Shown one piece after another: positions 5,510 to 11,603 of a stretch of DNA of 14,020 nucleotides; position 1 is the stretch's first letter, and each line of letters begins with the position of its first letter. The translations under genes were made by a program, and so were the position numbers. The notes under the pieces are model-generated. The model worked only from the letters and a program-made list of their open reading frames with translations, searched no databases and was not told where the DNA came from. The DNA comes from JAYPUG01 sp038117265 (GTDB lineage Bacteria > Pseudomonadota > Alphaproteobacteria > UBA6615). The DNA lies in contig JAYOFO010000062.1 in the NCBI GenBank assembly GCA_038117265.1, positions 1 through 14,020 on the forward strand. The letters are read 5' to 3'.

Positions 5510-6856
5510 CTACTCCGGGAAGAACCGCGATTTCGGCCGGTCGAGCCCGAGACTGTCGCGCAGGGTGGTGCCCTCGTACTCGGTGCGGAACAGCCCGCGC
5601 GCCTTGAGGATCGGAAGCACCTCGTCGATGAACGGGTCCATCAGGGCGGGGATGACCGGCGGCATGTAGTTGAAGCCGTCGGCGGCCGGCCCGCCGGGCG
5701 CGTCGGGGTCGCACCAGTCGGCGATCAGGTCGGCGATCTGCTCCGGCGTGCCCGCGGTGGTGTAGTGGCCGCGCCCGCCGGCGAACCGCGCCAACAACTC
5801 ACGAAGCGTCAGCCCCTCGCGTTCGACGATGCGCACGATCAGCGCCGCGCGGCTCTTCATGGTCTCCAGCCCCTCGGGATCGGGGAAGTCCGACACCTTC
5901 AGCTTCTGGTCGAGATCGAGATGCGAGAAGTCGTGGCCCGCGAACCGCTGCGACAGCGTGCGGCGGCCGACCTCCGGGTCCATCCGGGCGTTGAGCTCCA
6001 TCAGGTTGCGCTTCGCCTCCGCCTCGGTGCCGCCGAGCACCGGGTTGAGGCCCGGCAGGATGACGATCTGGTCGGGGATGCGGCCGAACGCGCTGGCGGC
6101 GCGCCACTTGATGTCGGCGTAGAACTCCTGCGCCGTCTCCTTCTCCAGATGCGCGGTGAAAATCGCCTCGGCGTGCCTGGCCGAGAAGTCGCGCCCCCGG
6201 TCGGACGCGCCGGCCTGCACCAGCACCGGGCGGCCCTGGGGGCTGCGCGGCACGTTGAGTGGGCCCTTCACCCGGTAGAATTCGCCCTCGAAGTCGATCG
6301 GCGTGATCCGGCTTGTGTCGCCGCACACGCCGCCGCCCGACATGTCGTCGACATAGGCGTCGTCGGCCCAGCTGTCCCACAGATCCTTCACGGCGGCGAC
6401 GAACTCCTCGCCCATCGCATAGCGGTCGCCATGGGCGGTGTGCTCGCGCCCGTAGTTGGCGGCCACCGCCTCGACCCATGTGGTGACGATGTTCCACGCC
6501 GCGCGGCCGCCCGAGATGTGGTCGATCGAGGCGAACTGGCGCGCCAGATTGTAGGGCTCCGAGTACGTGCTCGAGCCGGTGGCGACCAGCCCGATCCGCT
6601 CGGTCGCCATGGCGATGGCGGCGAGCATGATGACCGGGTCGGGCCAGAAGCGGCCGGTCTTCATGGCGTCTTCGGTCAGCATCAGCACGTCGGCGAAGAA
6701 GATGGAATCGAACTTCGCCGCCTCGGCCCGCTGCGCCAGGTCGACGTAATAGGAGATGTCCATCAGCGAGCGCGGGTCGGCGCCCGGATGGTCCCACGCG
6801 GTCTCGTGGTGGCCGCGCGACTGGATGAACAGGTTCAGGTGGATGGGGCGGGGCAT
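5510..6856 (-). CDS. FMN-dependent monooxygenase, NtaA/SnaA/DszA type (bacterial luciferase-like)
   Basis: A 448-residue TIM-barrel flavin monooxygenase of the nitrilotriacetate / dibenzothiophene-sulfone monooxygenase group. Visible landmarks are the N-terminal HLNLFIQSRGHHETAWDHP (6-24), FDSIFFADVL (49-58) and GGRAAWNIVTTWVEA (116-130), the family's flavin-site region. The long insertion typical of this branch and a C-terminal GTPEQIADLIADW also fit. Such enzymes use reduced FMN from a separate flavin reductase to oxidise C-N, C-S or related bonds; no reductase gene lies in the window. The ATG at 6854-6856 is preferred to a TTG six codons upstream because conservation begins there. It is likely a single-gene transcript, with extragenic repeats on both sides. 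The substrate is unknown. Confidence 0.88.
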   Translation of the reverse strand: MPRPIHLNLFIQSRGHHETAWDHPGADPRSLMDISYYVDLAQRAEAAKFDSIFFADVLMLTEDAMKTGRFWPDPVIMLAAIAMATERIGLVATGSSTYSEPYNLARQFASIDHISGGRAAWNIVTTWVEAVAANYGREHTAHGDRYAMGEEFVAAVKDLWDSWADDAYVDDMSGGGVCGDTSRITPIDFEGEFYRVKGPLNVPRSPQGRPVLVQAGASDRGRDFSARHAEAIFTAHLEKETAQEFYADIKWRAASAFGRIPDQIVILPGLNPVLGGTEAEAKRNLMELNARMDPEVGRRTLSQRFAGHDFSHLDLDQKLKVSDFPDPEGLETMKSRAALIVRIVEREGLTLRELLARFAGGRGHYTTAGTPEQIADLIADWCDPDAPGGPAADGFNYMPPVIPALMDPFIDEVLPILKARGLFRTEYEGTTLRDSLGLDRPKSRFFPE

Positions 6857-6934
6857 GAGGCGACGTTCCGGCAAATGATCTTCGTGTTCGTGTCGGCACG
6901 GAGCATAGAGCCGGGGGTGCGGGATTCAAGCCTG

Positions 6935-6963
6935 CCCGCCATAGCGCGAAGCGCGACGGCGGG
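6935..6963. repeat. Short extragenic hairpin repeat sharing a 15-mer with copy A
   Basis: CCCGCC (6935-6940) pairs with GGCGGG (6958-6963), and an inner GCGC (6944-6947) / GCGC (6951-6954) closes on a GAA loop, separated by a small ATA/GAC internal loop. The 15-mer CCGCCATAGCGCGAA (6936-6950) is identical to 3392-3406, where the copy lacks the same downstream pairing. It lies upstream of the monooxygenase gene. The spacer 6857-7116 holds this and the next repeat, and no gene. Confidence 0.7.
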
Positions 6964-7003
6964 GGTGGGCACACCTGCCTTCGTCGTCCCTGCGCCCTGC
7001 CCC

Positions 7004-7094
7004 GTCTTCCCTGCGAAAGCAGGGACCCATTATCGCCGATGCCCAACCGGACGGCTGCCTGAGTTAATGGATGCCCGCTTTCGCGGGCATGACG
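7004..7094. repeat. Inverted pair of 31-nt GAAA-loop palindromic repeats (REP-like)
   Basis: Two copies of one 31-nt unit face each other. The first (7004-7034) carries the hairpin TCCCTGC-GAAA-GCAGGGA (7008-7025). The second (7064-7094) carries ATGCCCGC-TTTC-GCGGGCAT (7071-7090), the same unit on the other strand (GTC ... GCGAAAGC ... CCATTA). Both stems differ in bases but keep pairing, which points to selection for structure. This GTC-(N)-CCGCGAAAGCGG type is a widespread extragenic palindrome in alphaproteobacteria. A partial further copy may lie at 6983-7000 (cgtcgtccctgc). Confidence 0.85.
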
Positions 7095-7116
7095 AGAGTG
7101 GAGTAGACGCCCGCCC

Positions 7117-7515
7117 TCAGGAATCCGCGATCTTCCGCCACCACAGGGTGCGCCGCTCGGCCGGCCGGCCGCCATAGGGCTGCAGCGGCGGGCGCAGCAC
7201 CATCAGATCACCCTCGAAGGTGACGTCGCGCACCTGCTCGGTGCCCATGCGCGCCTGGTCGGAGCACTGGTCGACCTTCGTGACCAGGGTCTTGCCGTCG
7301 AAGGTGTAGAGGCCGGTGTAGCAGGAGTATTCGCGCGCCACGCCGGCGGGCAGGACGGGCCGGGAATCGACGATGGTGGACGACAGCCGGTCGGCCGTGA
7401 GCACGACGCGGCCGATGAAGTTCCCGTCGCCGAACGGCGCGGGGGAGACGGGATCGCCGTTGGCGTCCACCGCCTCGACGCGGACGAGGGCCCAGGTGCC
7501 GATGTGGTTGGTCAT
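7117..7515 (-). CDS. Small lipocalin-like domain protein
   Basis: A 132-residue single-domain protein resembling the lipocalin-like family (Lipocalin_5 type). It begins with HIGTWALVRVEAVDANGD, carries a middle TGLYTFDGKTLVTKVD, and ends with a final strand around GDLMVLRPP and RTLWWRKI. Alternating strands and the conserved N-terminal G-x-W of lipocalin barrels are seen. There is no signal peptide, so it is probably cytosolic. Members are thought to bind small hydrophobic ligands, and the ligand here is unknown. The ATG at 7513-7515 is preferred over a GTG at 7542, with AGGAG about 10 nt upstream. It is divergent from the EVE-nuclease gene; no operon partner is close. Confidence 0.7.
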   Translation of the reverse strand: MTNHIGTWALVRVEAVDANGDPVSPAPFGDGNFIGRVVLTADRLSSTIVDSRPVLPAGVAREYSCYTGLYTFDGKTLVTKVDQCSDQARMGTEQVRDVTFEGDLMVLRPPLQPYGGRPAERRTLWWRKIADS

Positions 7516-7669
7516 GGGGTTCAAACTCCTGATGGGGCTCACACGGCGTGATGAAACGACACCCGAATACTAAAGCACACACCCCGCGTCACACAGATTG
7601 CGGAAACCGGCGCCGGGACCTCCCGTTTTGCGGGTTTTCAGGACGAGCGCACCTAGTTAGCTTTGTCCT

Positions 7670-8788
7670 ATGAACTACTACCTGAACCTATTCACCCCAG
7701 AGACGTGGAGCGCCTTTCGCGACAACGACGCGCATTTGAGCGGTTTCAAGCTGCGCCAGAGTCGCATCGCACGAGAGCGCATCCGGAGCGGCGGCATCTT
7801 TCTCTGCTATCTCGTCCGCCTCTCCCGGTGGTGCGGTGCGTTGGAAATCACCTCCGAGGCCTTCGAAGACGAAACGCCTATTTTCGCCAATCCGGATCCG
7901 TACGTCGTTCGCTTCAATGTCCGGCCGATCGTCGTGCTTCCGCCAGAGCTGGCCATCCCGATTTTCGAGCCGGAGATCTGGCAGAACCTGTCGCTGACAA
8001 AAGACTACGAGCCGGGCACGTCGTCATGGACGGGCTTCTTTCGTGCGTCTTTGGGGCAGATTCCCGATGCCGACGGCGAAATGCTGTTCGCTGCGCTCCA
8101 ATGGCAGGACCAAGACCAGCACGAATATCCTTTCACGGAACGGGATCAACGCCAGCTCGCGCGAAAGCTGACGGTTCGTGCTCACGACCGCGAAGTCGCG
8201 GTCGAGGTTCCAGACGAAGACGAAGATGTTGAATTCGAGGCTCCGACGACAGCAGAGCCAGGCGACACCCGCCAGTCGATCCAGATGCAGGCGAAGGTCG
8301 CACAGATCGGCGTCGATATAGGTTTCAAAGTCTGGGTGCCGCGTAACGACAAGGCCCTCGTTCTGGAGTTGGTGCCCCAGGAGATGCACCCGGCATTTTT
8401 GAATGTATTACCGCTGAACTACGACGACACCACACTGCGGACCATCGAGAACATCGATGTCCTCTGGCTCAAGGGACGTTCCATGGCCCGTGCGTTCGAG
8501 GTCGAGCACACGACGGCGATCTACTCGGGCCTTCTGAGAATGGCCGACCTGCTCGCGCTGCAGCCGAACATGTATATCCGGCTACACATCGTCGCCCCCG
8601 AAGAAAAACGAGACAAAGTACTTCGCGAAATCAAACGGCCGGTGTTTTCACTGCTCGAGCGAGGACCACTCTACGAGAAGTGCACTTATCTGACATACGA
8701 AAGCGTGGTTGCCTTAGGCGAGACCCCGCACTTGGCCCACATGAGTGACTCGATTATCGAAGAGTACGAAGAAGCAGCTGAGGATTAG
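7670..8788 (+). CDS. EVE/PUA-like domain fused to a predicted PD-(D/E)XK nuclease domain
   Basis: A 372-residue two-domain protein. Residues 1-90 (MNYYLNLFTPETW, then GGIFLCYLVRLSRWCGALEI at 41-60 and VVRFNVRPIVVL at 79-90) resemble EVE/PUA-like folds that read modified bases. A very acidic linker follows near 180-200. Residues 205-372 resemble a family of uncharacterised restriction-endonuclease-like domains. They contain IGVDIGFKVWVPRND (213-227), a core Asp in NIDVLWLKG (261-269), then RAFEVEHTTAIYSGLLRMADL (274-294) with Glu277/Glu279 in the place of the E-x-K pair, and HIVAPEEKRDKVLREI. Together these suggest a modification-dependent (type IV-like) restriction enzyme. GC content is lower than neighbours and AT-ending codons are frequent, suggesting transfer. 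No purine-rich Shine-Dalgarno is seen before the ATG, while TAGTTA at 7654-7659 could be a -10 box for a leaderless transcript. It stands alone. The domain calls rest on motif recall. Confidence 0.65.
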   Translation: MNYYLNLFTPETWSAFRDNDAHLSGFKLRQSRIARERIRSGGIFLCYLVRLSRWCGALEITSEAFEDETPIFANPDPYVVRFNVRPIVVLPPELAIPIFEPEIWQNLSLTKDYEPGTSSWTGFFRASLGQIPDADGEMLFAALQWQDQDQHEYPFTERDQRQLARKLTVRAHDREVAVEVPDEDEDVEFEAPTTAEPGDTRQSIQMQAKVAQIGVDIGFKVWVPRNDKALVLELVPQEMHPAFLNVLPLNYDDTTLRTIENIDVLWLKGRSMARAFEVEHTTAIYSGLLRMADLLALQPNMYIRLHIVAPEEKRDKVLREIKRPVFSLLERGPLYEKCTYLTYESVVALGETPHLAHMSDSIIEEYEEAAED

Positions 8789-8908
8789 ACAACAAACTAG
8801 ACGTGGAATTTCACGCGCACAGGTGCCCGTAAATCGGCCTGAACCGGTGTTCTCTGGTCGCATAAATCGTTAAATGCACCACCGCCTCATAATCGAGGTC
8901 GACGAAAG

Positions 8909-8938
8909 TAGCGATAACTACGACGGTGTTTATCGCTA
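8909..8938. repeat. 9-bp inverted repeat in the convergent spacer after the EVE-nuclease gene
   Basis: TAGCGATAA (8909-8917) and TTATCGCTA (8930-8938) are exact inverse complements with a 12-nt spacer. It lies between two convergent gene ends (8788 and 8965) in a stretch visibly richer in A+T than the surroundings. It may be a transcription terminator (though no T-run follows), a binding site or a relic junction of an insertion. The rest of 8789-8964 shows nothing I can name. Confidence 0.45.
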
Positions 8939-8964
8939 ACGATGGCGACGCCGAAGCGTGCCCC

Positions 8965-10584
8965 CTACCCCACAATCACGCCCGGGTTCAGCACCCCCTT
9001 CGGGTCGAGCCGCTTCTTGGCGTCGGCGAGCACCTCGCCGAACAGCGCCGGGCGCTGCCGCTCGTACCATTTCTGGTGGTCGCGCCCCACGGCGTGGTGG
9101 TGGGTGATGGTGCCGCCGTTGGCGATGATCGCGTCCGACGCGCGGGCCTTGATCTCGCGCCACTGCTCCAGCATCCCGCCCCCCTTGCCGTCCGACCGGC
9201 CGTCGCCGGGCGCGTGGAACGCGAAATAGGGCGCCGGCCCGTCGGGATAGGCGTGGGAGAAGCGGCACGAGACCGCACCGTCATGGCCCGTCGCGTCGCG
9301 GATGGCGGCGCGCGTGGCGTCCTTGATGGCGTGATAGAACGCCTCGAAATTGTCCCAGGTCGTCGCCGTCTCGAACGTGTCGGAGATGATGCCCCGTGGG
9401 GTCAGCTGCTCGCGGTTGTACGGCATGCGGATGAAGGCCGTCCGCCATTCGCCCACCGCGCCCTGAAGGTTGGCGTCGGGGTTGTCCTGCCAGGCCACAT
9501 CGACCGTGCCGCCATGGTCGAGGCAGCATTGCTCGGCCCGCGCCATCCAGGCGTCCACCGGGTGGTCCGCGCTCTCGAACGAGACGACCATCAGGGTGAA
9601 CGATCCGTCGCCCGCGCCGTTCACCCGGAGCTCGACCCCGTCGACGATGCGCACGTTCGCCGGGAATAGCCCCGCCTGGCTGACGGCGCGCACGGCGCGC
9701 GCGGCAGCGAAGAAGTCGGCGAAGCGATAGCCCGCCGTCGCCTTATGGGTGGGGCGCCCCTGCAGGCGCGCCCAGCCCTCGGTCACGATGCCCAGCGCGC
9801 CCTCCGAGCCCATGGCAAGGAACCGGTCGGGGCTGGGCCCCGCGCCCGAGCCGGGCAGGCGGCGCGAGACGATGTCGCCCGCGGGCGTGACCATGGTGGT
9901 GCTCTCCACCAGATCGTCGATATGGGTGTAGAGCGTGGCGAAGTGGCCGCCCGAGCGCGTCGCGATCCAGCCGCCGAAGGTCGAGTGCTCGAAGCTCTGC
10001 GGGAAGTGGCGCAGGGTCAGGCCGTGGGGCTTCAGCTGGGCCTCCAGCTCCGGGCCCCGCGCCCCGCCCTGGATGCGTGCCGCGCGCGAGACCTCGTCGA
10101 CCTCGAGCACCCGGTTCATGCGGCCCATGTCGACCGAGATGGTGCCGTCGAACCGCGCGCCCACGTCGGACGTGACGCCGCCGACCACCGACGAGCCGGC
10201 CCCCCACGGGATGACGGCGGCGTTGGCCTTGCCCGCCCAGTCATAGATCTCGGCGATCTGTTCGTTGCTCTCGGGGAAGGCCACCACGTCGGGCGCGTGG
10301 GCGAAGTCGTTGTCGTAGGTGCGGATCGAGTCCGGCTGGGACTGGCCGAAGGAATGGTACACCCGCTCGAACCGGTCGGTGGAGCAGACTGCGGCCAGGT
10401 TCGCCGGCGGCGACAGCTTGGGCGCCGGCAGGTCGATCGCGTCCAGGGTGGGGAAGCTGCCGTCGCGTGACGGCTCGATGCCGAACCCGTCCCTGAACGT
10501 CGCCAGCAGCGCCTTGGTCTGCGCCGCATCCAGCCCCACATCCTCGTAGCCCCAGCCCCAGTATTTCAGCCGCCGTTCGCTCAT
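8965..10584 (-). CDS. FAD-linked oxidase, alkyl-dihydroxyacetonephosphate synthase-like
   Basis: A 539-residue protein of the vanillyl-alcohol oxidase/PCMH fold. It opens with RRLKYWGWGYED (4-15), like alkyl-DHAP synthases. FAD-binding segments are PWGAGSSVVGGV (126-137), TRSGGHFATLY (209-219) and AMGSEGALGIVTE (257-269). A C-terminal HHHAVGRDH (495-503) aligns with the His-rich active-site loop of alkyl-DHAP synthase, and the C-terminus LDPKGVLNPG is the usual family ending. True members swap the acyl group of acyl-DHAP for an alcohol to make ether lipids. Many bacterial relatives are instead hydroxy-acid or alcohol oxidases, and no ether-lipid partner genes are present, so the reaction is open. 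The ATG at 10582-10584 has GGGGGA upstream. It lies downstream of the GntR gene on the same strand (85-bp gap) and shares its operator-like 10-mer. Confidence 0.85.
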   Translation of the reverse strand: MSERRLKYWGWGYEDVGLDAAQTKALLATFRDGFGIEPSRDGSFPTLDAIDLPAPKLSPPANLAAVCSTDRFERVYHSFGQSQPDSIRTYDNDFAHAPDVVAFPESNEQIAEIYDWAGKANAAVIPWGAGSSVVGGVTSDVGARFDGTISVDMGRMNRVLEVDEVSRAARIQGGARGPELEAQLKPHGLTLRHFPQSFEHSTFGGWIATRSGGHFATLYTHIDDLVESTTMVTPAGDIVSRRLPGSGAGPSPDRFLAMGSEGALGIVTEGWARLQGRPTHKATAGYRFADFFAAARAVRAVSQAGLFPANVRIVDGVELRVNGAGDGSFTLMVVSFESADHPVDAWMARAEQCCLDHGGTVDVAWQDNPDANLQGAVGEWRTAFIRMPYNREQLTPRGIISDTFETATTWDNFEAFYHAIKDATRAAIRDATGHDGAVSCRFSHAYPDGPAPYFAFHAPGDGRSDGKGGGMLEQWREIKARASDAIIANGGTITHHHAVGRDHQKWYERQRPALFGEVLADAKKRLDPKGVLNPGVIVG

Positions 10585-10639
10585 CTTTTCCCCCGTGACG
10601 TCTGCGGACGGCCCGAAACGGCCGGGTTTCCGCACTTCT

Positions 10640-10649
10640 TGTGATATAT
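10640..10649. promoter_or_regulatory. Possible GntR half-operator upstream of the FAD oxidase
   Basis: TGTGATATAT here is identical to 11365-11374, the left part of the palindromic site at the regulator's own promoter. It lies in an unusually A+T-rich patch (10639-10665) about 55 bp before the FAD-oxidase start, in otherwise very GC-rich DNA. The right half of the palindrome is not conserved (ATATTT rather than ATATCA), so binding would be weaker. The role is inference. Confidence 0.4.
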
Positions 10650-10669
10650 TTGTTGGATATTTAATGGTC

Positions 10670-11314
10670 TCACGCCATTTCCTCCAGGGTCGCGCGGGTG
10701 AAGCCGGCGAGGTAGCCCATCAGGGCCTCGTTCGCCCGCGCGGCCGCCGCCGCGTCGCCCGCGCCCACCGCCCAGGCGACCTTGGCGTGCAGGGTCGCCA
10801 TGCGTTCGAGATCGCCCACCCGGCGATGGTGGCGGAACCAGAAGCGGCGCGACAGCGGGTTCCACTGGGCCATCGAGGCCCGGGCGAAGCGGTTGTCGCA
10901 GGCCTCGCCGAGCAGTTCATTGTAGGCCCGGTCGAGGCTCATGAAGGCCTCCTCGTCGCCCTCCACGGCCGCGCGCTCCATCTCGCTGGCGATCTCGCCG
11001 AACCTGTAGGCCTCGTCGCGGCTGCGCCGGCGCGCCGCCATGCGCACCATCAGCCCCTCGAGCTCGCGCCGGAACTCCAGCAGCTGCAGCTGGGCCTCGG
11101 CATTAATGTCGGTCACCACCATGCCGCGCCGCGGCAGGATGGTGATCAGCCCCTGGCGCGCGAGCTGCTGCAAAGCCTCGCGAACGGGCGTACGGCCGAA
11201 GCCTGTGCGCGCACAAAGTTCGGATTCGGAAATCGGGCTGCCCGGGGCGAGCTGCAGGGTGACGATCAGCTCCTCGAGCCTGGAATAGGCACGTTCCGAC
11301 TGGCTTTCCGACAT
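10670..11314 (-). CDS. GntR-family transcriptional regulator, FCD (FadR) subgroup
   Basis: A 214-residue DNA-binding regulator. The N-terminal winged helix-turn-helix spans about 5-72: SRLEELIVTLQLAPGSPISE, then the recognition-helix motif GFGRTPVREALQQLARQGLI (38-57) and RRGMVVTDI (62-70). The C-terminal helical FCD ligand domain follows (about 75-205). In it the usual Asp-xx-Phe-His becomes D128-R-A-Y131-N132, His176 is kept (TLHAKVAWAV), and the last conserved His is replaced by Tyr201 (GYL). Metal binding may therefore differ from typical FCD proteins. These act as metabolite-sensing repressors of catabolic genes. It is divergent from the PRISE-like reductases and upstream of the FAD oxidase, its likely targets. 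The ATG at 11312-11314 begins at the expected N-terminus. Longer frames upstream are antisense to the reductase gene. Confidence 0.9.
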   Translation of the reverse strand: MSESQSERAYSRLEELIVTLQLAPGSPISESELCARTGFGRTPVREALQQLARQGLITILPRRGMVVTDINAEAQLQLLEFRRELEGLMVRMAARRRSRDEAYRFGEIASEMERAAVEGDEEAFMSLDRAYNELLGEACDNRFARASMAQWNPLSRRFWFRHHRRVGDLERMATLHAKVAWAVGAGDAAAAARANEALMGYLAGFTRATLEEMA

Positions 11315-11348
11315 GGCGGGTCCCGGGGTTCGACCTCGACTGTGTGAA

Positions 11349-11377
11349 ACATTACGCGTATCCCTGTGATATATCAA
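11349..11377 (-). promoter_or_regulatory. Predicted sigma-70 promoter of the GntR gene
   Basis: On the minus strand TTGATA (plus 11372-11377) and TAATGT (plus 11349-11354) are separated by exactly 17 bp, a near-consensus -35/-10 pair rare in such GC-rich DNA. The -10 box ends 34 bp before the GntR ATG. The -35 box overlaps the right side of the TGATATATCA palindrome, so a bound regulator would block RNA polymerase. Confidence 0.55.
11365..11376. promoter_or_regulatory. Putative GntR operator palindrome TGATATATCA
   Basis: A perfect 10-bp palindrome, TGATATATCA (11367-11376), preceded by TG, overlaps the predicted -35 box of the GntR gene. FCD-type regulators usually bind short AT-centred palindromes of this size next to their own promoters. 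The first ten bases recur at 10640-10649 before the FAD oxidase. Autoregulation and control of the divergent reductases are inferred from position. Confidence 0.5.
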
Positions 11378-11603
11378 TAGCGGTATGGCCCCCGTTTCCG
11401 GGGACTGGGGCACCGGCGCGCACCGCGCTAGAATGCCCGCCGGGGCACCCACCCCGCGACCGCCGCCGCACCCACCCGGGGGGAGTTCCGCGTGCCGGCC
11501 CGAGACGTCATGTCGCCCGGGCGGCACGAATCGCGCCGCCGGTCGGGTAGAAACGCATGCGGGCGGCCGGCGGGCGGGCGCGCATGCAACGGGGGAACGG
11601 CCG

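Larger units (their letters stand above)
11315..11603. other. Divergent spacer between GntR and first PRISE-like reductase
   Basis: This 289-bp gap contains the GntR promoter and palindrome (11349-11377) and then about 220 bp of very GC-rich sequence with no convincing gene. The open frames running through it carry low-complexity Pro/Arg/Gly translations and no homology I recognise. A clear Shine-Dalgarno, GGGGGAA at 11591-11597, precedes the reductase ATG. The reductase transcript may thus have a long untranslated leader if it starts near the palindrome. No riboswitch fold is recognised. Confidence 0.4.

Noticed and set aside
7620..7645. Short hairpin CCCG-TTTTG-CGGG followed by TTTT as an intrinsic terminator
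   Set aside because: The stem is only 4 bp with a brief T-run, and it lies between divergent genes, where no transcript needs to end. Judged as chance.
7663..8232. 189-residue plus-strand frame starting 7 bp before the EVE-nuclease gene
   Set aside because: It is an alternative frame inside the EVE-nuclease gene with Arg/Pro-rich sequence. The 372-residue frame has coherent domains across its full length.
11385..11603. N-terminal extension of the first reductase, or a separate small gene in the GntR spacer
   Set aside because: The added residues are Pro/Arg/Gly-rich and unlike SDR N-termini. The Rossmann strand begins right after the ATG at 11604, which has GGGGGAA upstream, and copy 2 starts at the equivalent place.
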